This document shows, in pieces, positions 8,863 to 18,785 of a stretch of 64,000 bases of DNA. The stretch comes from Mangrovibacterium marinum. GTDB taxonomy: Bacteria; Bacteroidota; Bacteroidia; Bacteroidales; Prolixibacteraceae. The stretch spans positions 186,001 to 250,000 of the forward strand of contig NZ_QAAD01000005.1 of NCBI RefSeq assembly GCF_003046625.1, in the 5' to 3' direction. The translations under genes were made by a program, and so were the position numbers. Below the pieces are notes generated by a model that had not been told where the DNA came from, did no database searches, and saw nothing but the letters and a program-made list of their open reading frames with translations. Numbering within the stretch: the first letter of the stretch is position 1; each line of letters starts with the position of its first letter.

Positions 8863-10929
8863 TTGAAATTTTATTTTGAACACCCAAACGCTTTCTTCAT
8901 TTTACTACCGGCAGTTGTAGCTGTTGCCGCACTTGTTTGGTATACCTACTGGTCGCAATCGCAACAAAGCTTCTACAGTAAATTTCAAATCGGGCTGTTG
9001 GCGGCACTGCGCCTTGTTGCTCTGATTTGCGTGATTGCGCTATTGCTGGCGCCGGCCATTCAGCTCTACCAAACAATCCACGAGGATCCTTTAATCATAA
9101 TCGCAACCGATAATTCAGAGTCTCTGAAAAACTATGCCAACACCTGCGAAGAGACCATGAATAAAGCAAAGTCTGCCTTGGAGGATTGCCGGATCGATCA
9201 CTGGACATTCGGACAAGTGGCACAAAAAAGTGAGCTTCGTCAGTTCGACGAGCTACGCTCCGACTACAGCGCACTCTTCCGGTCGGTTCAGGAGAACTAC
9301 CAGCCTTCGTCGGTTTCGGCCATGATTCTTATTGGTGATGGCCTCTTTAACTCCGGGACCGATCCGGTATACAGCAGCCAGCAGCTGAGCTATCCGGTTT
9401 ATACCGTTGGCGTAGGTGATACGACCCGGCAGACAGATGCAGCTATTATGAAGGTGAGCCATAATCAAAGTACATTTATCGGTAACTACTTTCCGCTTCA
9501 AGTTGATTTGTCCTTTAGTAACTTAGCCAGCAAGACGGCGAAATTGCAGGTTTGGGAAGGAAGCGAACTGCTTGATCAGCGCAACATTAGCATTGAGCAC
9601 AATCGTTTCTTTCGGCAGGAATCATTCAGATTGAAAGCTGATAAAACAGGCATTGTGAACTATCGAGTCGATATACACCCGTTTGATCAGGAACAGAATA
9701 CGGCAAATAACCATTTCGATTTTTCGATCCGAGTAATCGACCAAAAGCAAAAAATATTGATCTTAAGTAAGGGGGTCAATCCGGATAATGCAGCCCTGAT
9801 TCGGGTTCTGGAGCCGCAAATGAACTACGAATACAAATTAGTTACCCAGCCCGGCGACCCCATAAATCCGCAGGATTTTGACTTAATTATTATGAACCAA
9901 TTACCGGGTGGAAAAGCTGCGAATACCCCGTCACTCGAGGAAATCTCCAAGTCGGGACGGCCGGTTTTATGGCTTGTTGGTCCTCAAACAGACTATTCAA
10001 TTTTGAACAATTTGGGTGCTGGTTTCCACTTCGGCGAGCTGAAAAGCTTCGGGTATTCGTCGGCAGTTGTCGATGCCGATTTCGACTTTTTCCGCATCGA
10101 GGATTTCTGGTCGGAACGGATTGGAAGCTGGCCGCCCTTGCAGGTGCCGTTTACTGATGTTGAGCTGAGCGGCAACTGGCAGATTTTGGCTCGCCAGCGA
10201 ATTGAGCAGATCGATTTTCCGCGTGCGCTGATTGCTCTTGGGCGCGTTGAAGGAACAAAGACGGCACTCATTGCCGGGGAAGGAATCTGGAAGTGGCGCC
10301 TGTACGATTTTGTGCAGGGCGGAGTGGATGCAGTGTTCGATCCATTATTTCTAAAAATTATAAACTATCTGATACTGAAACCCAATGAGGATAATTTCAA
10401 CGTTTATTATCAGCCGAATTATTCGGAGGACGAAGAAATAACAATAACGGCCGAACTACTCGATGAGAATTATGAAGTGATTAATAGCCCGGATATTGCA
10501 CTCCGGATATCGGATCGTAACGGAACCGATTATGACTACACCTTTGACAAAACCGAGCAGGCTTATCAGTTGAATATCGGGCAATTGGCAGTGGGCACTT
10601 ATGCCCTGCATGCTACTGTTGAATATGGCGGGAAGCAGTTGGTTGAAGAGGGATCGTTCCGCGTTGACAAGCTGCAGCTCGAGCAAACCAATTTGCAAGC
10701 CGACTATAACACACTGTTTCAGATTTCGCAGACAACAGGTGCTTGTTTCGCTGAAGCTGCCCGGTTCGATGAGATTATTGAAAAATTGCAAGCCGATGAG
10801 CATCTCAAGAGGCAAAAATTCAGGCAGCAGGTTTTTAGGGAACTCATTCAACTTAAATGGTTTGCCTTGTTCATTGCTTTTTTGCTTGCTCTGGAATGGT
10901 TTTTGAGAAAATATTGGGGTTCCTACTAA
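8863..10929 (+). CDS. Membrane protein with a vWA-like domain, TTG start
   Basis: 688 residues. The start codon is TTG: the frame is closed by a stop at 8839 and offers no ATG before it. Two transmembrane helices (about 10-28 and 43-68) precede a von Willebrand factor A-like region beginning IIIATDNSES, whose DxSxS (D83) is the metal-ion-dependent adhesion site, followed by LIGDGLFNSGTDP. The large remainder, probably extracytoplasmic with Ig-like segments, ends in a third membrane helix near 665-683 and a basic tail. Topology resembles BatA-type or glutamine-amidotransferase-like vWA proteins. Binding partners are unknown. Followed after about 50 bases by the DUF6340 lipoprotein gene. Confidence 0.85.
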   Translation: MKFYFEHPNAFFILLPAVVAVAALVWYTYWSQSQQSFYSKFQIGLLAALRLVALICVIALLLAPAIQLYQTIHEDPLIIIATDNSESLKNYANTCEETMNKAKSALEDCRIDHWTFGQVAQKSELRQFDELRSDYSALFRSVQENYQPSSVSAMILIGDGLFNSGTDPVYSSQQLSYPVYTVGVGDTTRQTDAAIMKVSHNQSTFIGNYFPLQVDLSFSNLASKTAKLQVWEGSELLDQRNISIEHNRFFRQESFRLKADKTGIVNYRVDIHPFDQEQNTANNHFDFSIRVIDQKQKILILSKGVNPDNAALIRVLEPQMNYEYKLVTQPGDPINPQDFDLIIMNQLPGGKAANTPSLEEISKSGRPVLWLVGPQTDYSILNNLGAGFHFGELKSFGYSSAVVDADFDFFRIEDFWSERIGSWPPLQVPFTDVELSGNWQILARQRIEQIDFPRALIALGRVEGTKTALIAGEGIWKWRLYDFVQGGVDAVFDPLFLKIINYLILKPNEDNFNVYYQPNYSEDEEITITAELLDENYEVINSPDIALRISDRNGTDYDYTFDKTEQAYQLNIGQLAVGTYALHATVEYGGKQLVEEGSFRVDKLQLEQTNLQADYNTLFQISQTTGACFAEAARFDEIIEKLQADEHLKRQKFRQQVFRELIQLKWFALFIAFLLALEWFLRKYWGSY

Positions 10930-10980
10930 ACAATGATCGAAGTTTTTCTAACTTTCACATTCGATAAAAAATTGAAGTTT

Positions 10981-12027
10981 ATGAAGCTTTTTAAACACAA
11001 CAAGCTGATATTTTGGCTATTTGCACTGTTGCTCAGCTTTAGTTCATGTACTTCTTCCTATAAATCGTTGGTGATTGAAACAGCTCAGCCATCAACGCAT
11101 CTGTTACCGGAAGATATTCACAGTTTAACCTTGGTAAATCGTAGCATTACGGCTGATTTCCAGGATTTTGACAAAGACAGCTTACAGCAGTTTTTCTTTA
11201 GTCGTGGTTTTCGATATGATAGTGTAGTGTTGGACAGTTTGGCGGCCGATACGACCCTAAAGGCGCTGGGAGAGCTGCTTTTTGAGTCGGGACGTTATGA
11301 TGTGGTTATACCGGAACAACGCTTTCTGGAACGCCATAAGGAGTTTTATCTTGTCCCCGAAAAGCTCGACTGGACAGAGGTTTCGGCCCTTTGCGAAGAG
11401 TTTGACACCGATGCTTTGCTGGTAATCGAGCGCTATTTCAACAAGATTATGACGGACTATAAAACCTTTAATGATTCCAATGGTGATGCGGCTTATGCCT
11501 CGGCCAGTATCGATTCTAAATACGATGTCGTGGTTAAGATCTATGACCCGGTTCGACAGGAAATTATCCGGCAATTGGTGGTTGACGACACGATTTCGTG
11601 GAGGGACGGCGGCTACTCAACCGAAAAGATTTTTGATCAGCTTCCGTTGATCAAGGAGTGCTTAATTCAAACCGGAGTTCAGGCCGCTCTGGAGCTCGAT
11701 GACAAACTTTCGCCCAATTGGGTGAAGGAAAACCGGATTTTCTTTGTGATTAACGACACCGATGCTTCGCAAATAGCGCTGTTAGCCCACGATAATAAAT
11801 GGCAGGAAGCTTACGATTACTGGCTTCAGTATGCCGAATCGGCCAAAACATCTGTAAAAAGCAAGGCTGAATTTAATTTGGCATTAGCTTCCGAGATGCT
11901 CGGAGATATTGATCTGGCTATTGAGTGGGCCAATAAATCGTACTTTACCCGATATATGCAGCAAACCCAAAATTATCTGCTAACGCTAAAGAAACGTCAG
12001 GAGATTTTAGCCCGGTTCAATCAGTAA
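10981..12027 (+). CDS. DUF6340 family lipoprotein
   Basis: 348 residues from the ATG at 10981; an in-frame ATG at 10933 would add 16 residues before the signal sequence and is less likely. The signal peptide ends in LLLSFSSC, a lipobox-like site for lipid attachment. The body (LTLVNRSI near the start, a DALLVIERYF strand, a SWRDGGYSTE segment) matches my knowledge of the DUF6340 family of Bacteroidota. The C-terminal 90 residues look helical and TPR-like (KAEFNLALASEMLGDIDLAI). Function is unknown. It follows the vWA gene and is probably co-transcribed, which suggests a joint envelope role. A terminator follows 30 bases after the stop. Confidence 0.8.
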   Translation: MKLFKHNKLIFWLFALLLSFSSCTSSYKSLVIETAQPSTHLLPEDIHSLTLVNRSITADFQDFDKDSLQQFFFSRGFRYDSVVLDSLAADTTLKALGELLFESGRYDVVIPEQRFLERHKEFYLVPEKLDWTEVSALCEEFDTDALLVIERYFNKIMTDYKTFNDSNGDAAYASASIDSKYDVVVKIYDPVRQEIIRQLVVDDTISWRDGGYSTEKIFDQLPLIKECLIQTGVQAALELDDKLSPNWVKENRIFFVINDTDASQIALLAHDNKWQEAYDYWLQYAESAKTSVKSKAEFNLALASEMLGDIDLAIEWANKSYFTRYMQQTQNYLLTLKKRQEILARFNQ

Positions 12028-12044
12028 TGATCGACCAAGAAATA

Positions 12045-12866
12045 TTACGATTTCACAGCCGGATAATTGACATCCGGCTTTTTTAATGCCCGCAACATCA
12101 GCAATAAGCCGCCCAGCACAAAGGGAACGCTTAGCCACTGCCCCATATTCAGAGCCATACCAGCTTCGAATGCTTCCTGATCTTCTTTTATGAACTCAAT
12201 CATGAAGCGGGAGAAGAAGACCATGACAAAGAACAAGCCAACGATGAATCCTTCTTTTTTTCGCAAATTGGTTTTGAAGAAAAGGTATAGCACAACAGCA
12301 AACGTAATCAGGTACGAGAGTGCCTCGTAAATCTGTGTTGGGTGTTTGGCGAGCTCTTCGCCGTTGCGTTCAAAAATAAACCCCCAAGGCAGATTCGTAG
12401 CAACCCCGTAAATCTCGGAGTTCATCAGGTTCCCGGTACGAATCATGGCAGCTACCAAAGCTGTTGGCACCACTACCCGATCTAAAACCCATAATACCGG
12501 ACGCTTTGAAACTTTGCGACTCCAGATTATTAAGGCTATAAAAATACCCAGGGCTCCACCATGGCTGGCCAAACCACCATGCCAAACTTTCAGTATTTCG
12601 GCCGGGTGCTGCGAATAATAATCCCAGCCATAGAATAACACATGCCCCAAACGAGCGCCAATTACCGTGGCAACAAGCATGTAGATGAACAGGCTTTCCA
12701 ACCACTTTATATCAGCACCTTCAAATTTGAACATCTTTTCTACAATATTGTAGCCGATCAGAAAACCGGTGGCAAATAAAAGGCCATACCATCTGACCGA
12801 CAGCGAACCGATGTGAAAAATCTCAGGATTGACATTCCAATGGATAAAAGCTAAAAAAGACTGCAT
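12045..12866 (-). CDS. lgt: Prolipoprotein diacylglyceryl transferase
   Basis: 273 residues with about seven membrane helices. Lgt moves a diacylglyceryl group from phosphatidylglycerol to the lipobox cysteine of prolipoproteins at the inner membrane, the first step of lipoprotein maturation. The conserved region GGLASHGGALGI holds the essential HGG motif, preceded by ARLGHVLFYGWDYY; HPTQIYEAL and RFMIEFIKEDQ are further conserved segments. Length and start (MQSFLAFIHWNVNPEIFHIG) are typical. Many lipoproteins in this window (DUF6340, DUF4270, kelch, DUF4907) would be its substrates. It lies downstream of secA on the same strand but is separated from it by a strong terminator. Confidence 0.97.
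   Translation of the reverse strand: MQSFLAFIHWNVNPEIFHIGSLSVRWYGLLFATGFLIGYNIVEKMFKFEGADIKWLESLFIYMLVATVIGARLGHVLFYGWDYYSQHPAEILKVWHGGLASHGGALGIFIALIIWSRKVSKRPVLWVLDRVVVPTALVAAMIRTGNLMNSEIYGVATNLPWGFIFERNGEELAKHPTQIYEALSYLITFAVVLYLFFKTNLRKKEGFIVGLFFVMVFFSRFMIEFIKEDQEAFEAGMALNMGQWLSVPFVLGGLLLMLRALKKPDVNYPAVKS
12057..12084 (+). terminator. Rho-independent terminator of the vWA-DUF6340 unit
   Basis: AGCCGGAT (12057-12064) pairs with ATCCGGCT (12072-12079) around a 7-base loop, followed by six T on the plus strand. The hairpin lies inside the last codons of the convergent lgt gene. Confidence 0.85.
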
Positions 12867-12923
12867 ATACTGGGGAATTTGGGTTTTTTATTTTTGGCGG
12901 TTAAGCCATTAAGCCATTAAGCT

Positions 12924-12956
12924 AAAAAAGAATAAGTAGCCTAAGCTACTTATTCT
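12924..12956 (-). terminator. Rho-independent terminator overlapping the secA stop codon
   Basis: A perfect 12-bp stem (12929-12940 with 12945-12956, 4-base loop) is followed on the minus strand by a T-run (A-run 12924-12929 on plus). The upstream arm contains the secA stop codon at 12950-12952. Just beyond, AAGCCATT is repeated in tandem at about 12903-12920. Confidence 0.9.
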
Positions 12957-15900
12957 AATCCTTTGCCGTGGCAACTTTTATATTTCTTTCCGCTTCCGCA
13001 AGGACAGGGATCATTTCGCCCAACTTTCTTTTCAACGCGAACCGGCTGAACTTTAGGAGCTTCCTTTTTCTCCGGTCTTTGCTCGCGCGATTCCGGAAGT
13101 TCCGACTTTTGGGTCGAATACTTACTCATGTCCGTTCTGCGGGCTGCTTCAGCTTCGCGCACCTGGCTGGGATCAGCAATGGGGATATGTCCTTTCATCA
13201 AGGTTGATACAATATCCTTATTTACTTTTTCCACCATTTGCTTGAACAGATTGAATGACTCGAATTTGTAAATCAGCAACGGATCCTTTTGCTCGTAAGC
13301 CGCGTTTTGTACCGATTGCTTTAAGTCGTCCATTTCGCGAAGTTGCTCTTTCCACGATTCATCAATTGTGGCCAGAACAATTTGCTTTTGATACGACTTC
13401 ACCAGTTCCTTACCCTGATTATTATAGGCTTTTTCCAGGTTTGTAACGATCTGGAAGATGCGTTTACCATCAGAAATAGGAACTACAATATTTTGATACA
13501 AGTGAGATTTGGTCTCATATACATCTTTGATGACCGGATAGGCTTGTTTCGAAATGGTTTCCACCTTGCGGGTGTACGAATCAATCATGGTCTGGTAGAT
13601 CTTCTCTACGATATCTTCCGGCTTCATTTGCTTGAAGTCGTCTTCACGGACTGGCGACTCGATCGACATCAGGCGCATCAACTCCAGGTTGAAATCCTCG
13701 AAATCGCCTCCGTAGTATTCGTTCACAACAGCTTCAACCGAATCGTACATCATGTTCAGCAAATCTACTTCCAGCCGTTCGCCGTATAAGGCGTGGCGAC
13801 GTTTTTTGTAGATCACCTCACGTTGCGAGTTCATCACATCATCGTATTCGAGCAAGCGTTTCCGGATACCGAAGTTGTTTTCTTCGACTTTCTTCTGTGC
13901 GCGTTCGATCGATTTTGTGATCATGGAGTGTTGAATCACTTCACCTTCTTCCAAACCTAAACGGTCCATGATTCCGGTAATCCGATCCGAGTTAAACAGG
14001 CGCATCAGGTCGTCTTCCAACGATACGAAGAATTGCGAAGAGCCCGGATCACCCTGGCGTCCGGCACGACCACGCAGCTGGCGGTCGACCCGTCGCGAGT
14101 CGTGACGCTCGGTACCAATGATTGCTAAACCGCCTGCTTGCTTCACATCGGCGGTCAACTTAATGTCGGTACCACGACCGGCCATGTTGGTCGCAATAGT
14201 AACCATTCCTTTGTTACCGGCATCGGCTACAATTTCAGCCTCACGGGCGTGCAATTTCGCATTCAGCACATTGTGTTTAATGCCACGCAACTTCAGCATA
14301 CGGCTCAGTAATTCCGAAATCTCAACCGATGTTGTACCAACAAGCACCGGCCGACCGGCTTCGTTTAGTTCAACAATTTCCTGAATTACCGCATTATATT
14401 TTTCGCGTTTGGTCTTGTAAACCTTATCGTTCCAGTCGTTGCGCACAATTGGCCGGTTTGTTGGGATCACGACAACGTCGAGTTTATAGATATCCCAGAA
14501 TTCTCCTGCTTCCGTTTCGGCAGTACCGGTCATACCGGACAATTTGTGATACATCCGGAAGTAGTTTTGCAGGGTCACCGTTGCAAAAGTTTGCGTTGCT
14601 GCTTCCACTTTCACGCGTTCTTTAGCTTCGATAGCCTGGTGTAAGCCATCGGAATAGCGACGGCCTTCCATAATACGACCGGTTTGCTCATCAACAATTT
14701 TTACCTTATTGTCGATTACTACATATTCCACGTCTTTCTCGAACATGGCATAAGCTTTCAGCAACTGGTTGATGGTGTGCACACGTTCCGACTTTACTGC
14801 GTAGCTTTGGAGCAGTTCGTCTTTCTTTTCAATTTTTTCCTGACTGCCCAGCTCTGTGTTGTTTTCAATTTCTGCAACCGAAGAACCGACATCCGGCAAG
14901 ATGAAGAACTCCGGATCGTCGACATCCGACGAGATCAGGTCGATTCCTTTGTCGGTCAATTCAACCGAATTCATTTTCTCATCAATCACAAAGAAAAGCG
15001 GATCGGTTACAATATGCATATTCTTGCTGTTGTCCTGCATATAGTAATTCTCGGTCTTCTGCATGATCGATTTGATGCCCTCTTCGCTTAAGAATTTAAT
15101 CAGGGCTTTGGTTTTGGGCATCCCTTTATGGGCGCGCAAAAGCTGCATGGCACCTTCTTCTTTTTCTTCTTTGCTTGCATCGGCCTTCGTCAACAGGCGT
15201 TTGGCATCGGTCAGGCACTGCATGGTATAGTTTCGTTGTGCTGAAACCAATCGTTCAACACGCGGCATCAGCTCTTCGAACTTCTGATTGTCGCCTTTAG
15301 GGACCGGTCCGGAGATGATTAATGGCGTACGGGCGTCGTCAATCAATACGGAGTCAACCTCATCGACGATGGCGTAGTGATGTTTACGCTGCACCAGGTC
15401 GCGCGGATTAATGGCCATATTATCACGTAGATAATCGAAGCCAAATTCGTTATTTGTTCCGTAGGTGATGTCGGCATTATAAGCTTTACGACGGGCGTCG
15501 GAGTTGGGTTGGTGCTTATCGATACAGTCCACACTCAAGCCGTGGAACTCGAAAATAGGTCCCATCCACTCTGAGTCACGTTTGGCCAGATAGTCGTTTA
15601 CAGTAACCACATGCACGCCCCGTCCTGCCAAAGCATTCAGGAACACCGGCAAAGTTGCCACCAAGGTTTTACCTTCACCGGTTGCCATTTCCGAAATTTT
15701 ACCGCTGTGCAATACAATACCACCAATCAACTGGACGTCGTAGTGGATCATCTGCCAGGTAATTTCGCTACCACCGGCCAGCCACGAGTTATACCAGATG
15801 GCTTGTTCGCCGTCGATCTCCACATTGTCTTTTGAGGCCGCTAAATCGCGATCGAAATCCGAGGCATTAACAACAACTTTTTCGTTTTCCGTAAATCGTT

Positions 15901-16258
15901 TGGCCGTTTCTTTGACAATGGAGAAGGCAATCGGCAGAATCTCGTTGAGAACCTCTTCAATTTTCTCATCAATTAGCTCTTCCAGTTTGTCCACACGCTG
16001 ATAAAGCTGCTCACTTTCCTGAATCCCAACTTCTTCAGCCTTGGCCTTTAGCTCAGCAATTTCCTGTTCTTCGGGCTTAATTCTGTCTTTTATGATTTGT
16101 TTAAGCTTTTCAGCTTCCGCTCTAAGCTCGTCATTGGAGAGTTGCGTAATTCGGGCGTATTCCTTTTTGATGTTTTCAAGAATCGGCGCGATTTCCTTGA
16201 TATCCCGATCCGATTTGTTCCCCAGAAATTTTCCGAGGAGTTTACTAACAAAAGCCAT
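12950..16258 (-). CDS. secA: Preprotein translocase ATPase SecA
   Basis: 1102 residues, longer than the roughly 900 of proteobacterial SecA, as usual for Bacteroidota, which carry an inserted segment in the first nucleotide-binding domain. It drives export of unfolded preproteins through SecYEG. Visible motifs are Walker A MATGEGKT (G194-T198), the DEVD box in [32 protein letters not shown] and [14 protein letters not shown] in the second ATPase domain, and a C-terminal zinc finger [14 protein letters not shown] preceded by a charged linker. The first 100 residues are rich in charged helices. It is a single-gene unit with its own terminator. Confidence 0.98.
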   Translation of the reverse strand: MAFVSKLLGKFLGNKSDRDIKEIAPILENIKKEYARITQLSNDELRAEAEKLKQIIKDRIKPEEQEIAELKAKAEEVGIQESEQLYQRVDKLEELIDEKIEEVLNEILPIAFSIVKETAKRFTENEKVVVNASDFDRDLAASKDNVEIDGEQAIWYNSWLAGGSEITWQMIHYDVQLIGGIVLHSGKISEMATGEGKTLVATLPVFLNALAGRGVHVVTVNDYLAKRDSEWMGPIFEFHGLSVDCIDKHQPNSDARRKAYNADITYGTNNEFGFDYLRDNMAINPRDLVQRKHHYAIVDEVDSVLIDDARTPLIISGPVPKGDNQKFEELMPRVERLVSAQRNYTMQCLTDAKRLLTKADASKEEKEEGAMQLLRAHKGMPKTKALIKFLSEEGIKSIMQKTENYYMQDNSKNMHIVTDPLFFVIDEKMNSVELTDKGIDLISSDVDDPEFFILPDVGSSVAEIENNTELGSQEKIEKKDELLQSYAVKSERVHTINQLLKAYAMFEKDVEYVVIDNKVKIVDEQTGRIMEGRRYSDGLHQAIEAKERVKVEAATQTFATVTLQNYFRMYHKLSGMTGTAETEAGEFWDIYKLDVVVIPTNRPIVRNDWNDKVYKTKREKYNAVIQEIVELNEAGRPVLVGTTSVEISELLSRMLKLRGIKHNVLNAKLHAREAEIVADAGNKGMVTIATNMAGRGTDIKLTADVKQAGGLAIIGTERHDSRRVDRQLRGRAGRQGDPGSSQFFVSLEDDLMRLFNSDRITGIMDRLGLEEGEVIQHSMITKSIERAQKKVEENNFGIRKRLLEYDDVMNSQREVIYKKRRHALYGERLEVDLLNMMYDSVEAVVNEYYGGDFEDFNLELMRLMSIESPVREDDFKQMKPEDIVEKIYQTMIDSYTRKVETISKQAYPVIKDVYETKSHLYQNIVVPISDGKRIFQIVTNLEKAYNNQGKELVKSYQKQIVLATIDESWKEQLREMDDLKQSVQNAAYEQKDPLLIYKFESFNLFKQMVEKVNKDIVSTLMKGHIPIADPSQVREAEAARRTDMSKYSTQKSELPESREQRPEKKEAPKVQPVRVEKKVGRNDPCPCGSGKKYKSCHGKGLE

Positions 16259-16498
16259 TTTATTATATTTTTTCTGATAAATCTACTTGACTGCCCACAA
16301 AAGTAATTATATTGAGTTACTATACTACTTGCAGGTTCTTTTTTTTCTATAATAATTATGCCATTGTTGTCTGTTTGCTAAATGAAGACAGAATAGCATA
16401 TTGAACGTTTTTTCATGACATAAAATCCGACTGGTTGGCTTACATCCTGGCAGAAGAATCGCTATTTTCGCCAAGTAAACTGAATGCTCCTTAAAATG

Positions 16499-16678
16499 AT
16501 GAATAATTTTAAAACCACCTGCTTTGTCTGCGAAGAGCCTGTAGATCCGGATTGTAGAGTCAACTTAACCCTTAACTTGCCGGTGTGCAAGAACTGCGAA
16601 GGAACGGAACGCGAAAAGGAAAAAGTACAGGAGTTATTGGAAGGAATGGCCGATGGCTTTGTTTGTGGCTGTATTTGA
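16499..16678 (+). CDS. Small cysteine-rich protein, probable zinc ribbon
   Basis: About 59 residues from the ATG at 16499 (in-frame ATGs at 16484 and 16496 are possible). Cysteines fall as CFVC near the start, a single C about residue 18, CKNC near residues 29-32, and CGC at the very end. Two CxxC pairs about 20 residues apart fit one zinc ribbon or knuckle; a helical acidic stretch (EREKEKVQELLEGMADG) follows. No membrane segment is present. I do not recognise a named family. It is a stand-alone gene divergent from secA and is followed by a hairpin. Confidence 0.65.
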   Translation: MNNFKTTCFVCEEPVDPDCRVNLTLNLPVCKNCEGTEREKEKVQELLEGMADGFVCGCI

Positions 16679-16680
16679 AA

Positions 16681-16709
16681 AAGCCACTTTCCGGGGGAGA
16701 AAGTGGCTT
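16681..16709. terminator. Hairpin between two convergent genes
   Basis: A 10-bp perfect stem, AAGCCACTTT (16681-16690) with AAAGTGGCTT (16700-16709), and a 9-base loop lie directly after the zinc-ribbon gene. No clear T-run follows on the plus strand. It may act as a terminator or as a stabilising 3' structure. Confidence 0.5.
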
Positions 16710-16738
16710 GTCGTGTACTGTTTAATAATTAAAAGGGA

Positions 16739-17209
16739 CTAGTTCAGCAGATGCCTGTAGCTGGGGTTAACCAAGTCGGGTAAAAAGGCCGCGATCAAAC
16801 CCAAAGCACGCTCATCATCAACACGATTCGGGGTCAGAATCCGTTGTTTGGCCAGCTCTTCTGAATTTAAAACCGCTGCTGTTAGCTGTTGGGGAAACAT
16901 TCGTTCTGATTTTTTCACCATTCGGGCGCCGAAACCATCCGGACTACATTCGTAAACCACCTCGAAGTGGTCGCCACGAACCACATAGGTTTTACAGTTT
17001 TTATTCTTTTTAAAAGAGATTAGAATCGAGCTTTCCTGGTTGTCGTAAGTTAATGTCCAGGCGGCATCAACCCCGGTAAAAAGCTCGGCGTACTCCATTT
17101 GTTTGATTGTATAGTCTTCAAAGGAACGGTTGCCGCCTGCGGCACTTAGTGATAAACTTAGGGTCATTAGCAGAACGACTGAAGCGAATTGGAATAATCT
17201 GGTTTTCAT
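16739..17209 (-). CDS. Exported protein of unknown function
   Basis: 156 residues. Residues 1-23 form a signal peptide (MKTRLFQFASVVLLMTLSLSLSA) and the mature form would begin near AGGNRSF. The rest is a soluble mix of strands and helices with two cysteines (in NKNCKTYV and YECSPDG) that could form a disulphide in the periplasm. No family motif is recognised. The gene is isolated: it faces the zinc-ribbon gene across a hairpin and has 340 bases of empty DNA upstream. Confidence 0.65.
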   Translation of the reverse strand: MKTRLFQFASVVLLMTLSLSLSAAGGNRSFEDYTIKQMEYAELFTGVDAAWTLTYDNQESSILISFKKNKNCKTYVVRGDHFEVVYECSPDGFGARMVKKSERMFPQQLTAAVLNSEELAKQRILTPNRVDDERALGLIAAFLPDLVNPSYRHLLN

Positions 17210-17550
17210 GACTGTTGTATTAAATGTTTAACTTCTGAAATTGTTGTTGCTGCGTAAAATGCTTGTTCTTGTTTCTTACATTTTAATAGACGACGACAAA
17301 TCCAAATGATTACAGTATGAACCCGATACATCGACCAATGGCCGCTAATTGACGGTAAACTGACGCAACCAGTCTGTAAGCGACCGGGCTGTACTGCCTG
17401 TGATATCAGTTGTTACGTTTTCGGGATAGTTTCTCCGGAAGGATAGTTGATGTTTTTATTGATTGCTGTGTCTGCGCGGGAGATTAAAAGGCTTAAGGAG
17501 TGGCACGAGTTTTAGTCTCTATTCAATTGCTAATCAGTAAATCGGGCTGT
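17210..17550. other. Intergenic region, nothing recognised
   Basis: About 340 bases between two minus-strand genes. It should contain the promoter of the 156-residue exported protein, but I find no perfect TAnnTTTG box, no hairpin of note and no convincing open frame. Confidence 0.4.
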
Positions 17551-18714
17551 TTACGAAGACAATTGCTCCTGCTCTTTCCGATTGTGCAAATACTGCTCCA
17601 GTCGATTTAGTCCTTCCTGAATATGTTCGAGTGAATTAGCGTAGGAAAAACGCAGGTAGCCCTCCCCGCCCGGACCAAAATCAATTCCCGGTGTTAAGCC
17701 CAGGTGGGCCTTTTCAAGAATATCGAAGGCCAGTTGATAGGAGTCATCAGCCAGGTGCCGGGCATCGACAAATACATAAAAGGCACCTGTTGGCTCAACA
17801 GGAATGGTAAAGCCAAGTTGCCGTAAGCGAGCAATCAAATATCTTCGGCGCTCATCATAAACACGCACCATCTGTTCTACAGCACTGCCACCTTTTGTTA
17901 GCGCAGCTATTGCACCTTTTTGTGCGGTTGAACTGGCGCAGATAAAAAGGTTCTGCTGCAGTTTTTGCAGGTTGCGAATATATTTTTTCGGCGCAATCAA
18001 ATAGCCCAATCGCAGACCGGTCATTGCATATCGTTTCGAAAAGCCGTTCAACACAAATGCCTGATCGGTAAATTCGAGGATGCTACGGGCCTTTTCGCCA
18101 TAAACCAGACCATGATAGATTTCATCGGAAACGATTGGAACGTCGAGGGAAGCCATCATCTCCAGCGATTCTTTGCTCAGCAAGTTTCCTGTCGGATTCA
18201 TCGGGCTGTTGATCAGGATTGCTTTGGTGCGGGCGGTGATTTTATCGCGGATGTCTTCTCCGTGAAACTGAAATCCATCAGCCGATGATACCGGAACGCG
18301 CACCGCTTTGGCACCGATGTAGTGTATGAAATTGACATAACAGGCATAAGCCGGATCGGAAATAATAACCTCGTCGCCTTGCTCGCATAAAACCGACAAA
18401 GCCATTAGAATGGCCGGCGAAGAGCCCGATGTCACAATGATTTGATCCATGGCAACGCGTACAGCGTACTCCTTCAGGTAATGATCTGCAATGGCCTGCC
18501 GAAGCTCGGGATCTCCCAGGCTGTGGGTGTAGTGCGTTTTGCCTTCATCCAGTGCTGTGGCAACAGCTTGCTTCACACAGCCGGGGATGTCAAAATCAGG
18601 TTCGCCCACTTCCAGGTGAATTACATCGATCCCCTGTTTTTCCATTTCCTGTGCTTTTTCGAGCACTTCCATTACAATAAAGGGCTTAATCTCTTTGGCG
18701 CGTGAAGCTGTCAT
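17551..18714 (-). CDS. Pyridoxal-phosphate-dependent aminotransferase, class I/II
   Basis: 387 residues of fold type I. The PLP lysine is K227 in the motif NGFSKRYAMTGLRLGYL. The SPMNPTGN segment (about 170-177) carries the asparagine that contacts the cofactor ring, and VSDEIYHGL supplies the aspartate and tyrosine. The C-terminal RFSYANS holds the arginine that binds the substrate carboxylate. The family includes aspartate, aromatic and LL-diaminopimelate-type aminotransferases; which amino acid is used cannot be settled here. Cytoplasmic, apparently monocistronic. Confidence 0.92.
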   Translation of the reverse strand: MTASRAKEIKPFIVMEVLEKAQEMEKQGIDVIHLEVGEPDFDIPGCVKQAVATALDEGKTHYTHSLGDPELRQAIADHYLKEYAVRVAMDQIIVTSGSSPAILMALSVLCEQGDEVIISDPAYACYVNFIHYIGAKAVRVPVSSADGFQFHGEDIRDKITARTKAILINSPMNPTGNLLSKESLEMMASLDVPIVSDEIYHGLVYGEKARSILEFTDQAFVLNGFSKRYAMTGLRLGYLIAPKKYIRNLQKLQQNLFICASSTAQKGAIAALTKGGSAVEQMVRVYDERRRYLIARLRQLGFTIPVEPTGAFYVFVDARHLADDSYQLAFDILEKAHLGLTPGIDFGPGGEGYLRFSYANSLEHIQEGLNRLEQYLHNRKEQEQLSS

Positions 18715-18785
18715 GCTAATACTTCCGGTTTTTTCACGAAAATACGGAATTTATCAGTCAGGCACATATATAAGGCATTAAGAAA

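Noticed and set aside
12903-12920. Tandem AAGCCATT copies after secA
   Set aside because: Only two full copies and a part; too short to call a repeat element or a CRISPR-like array.
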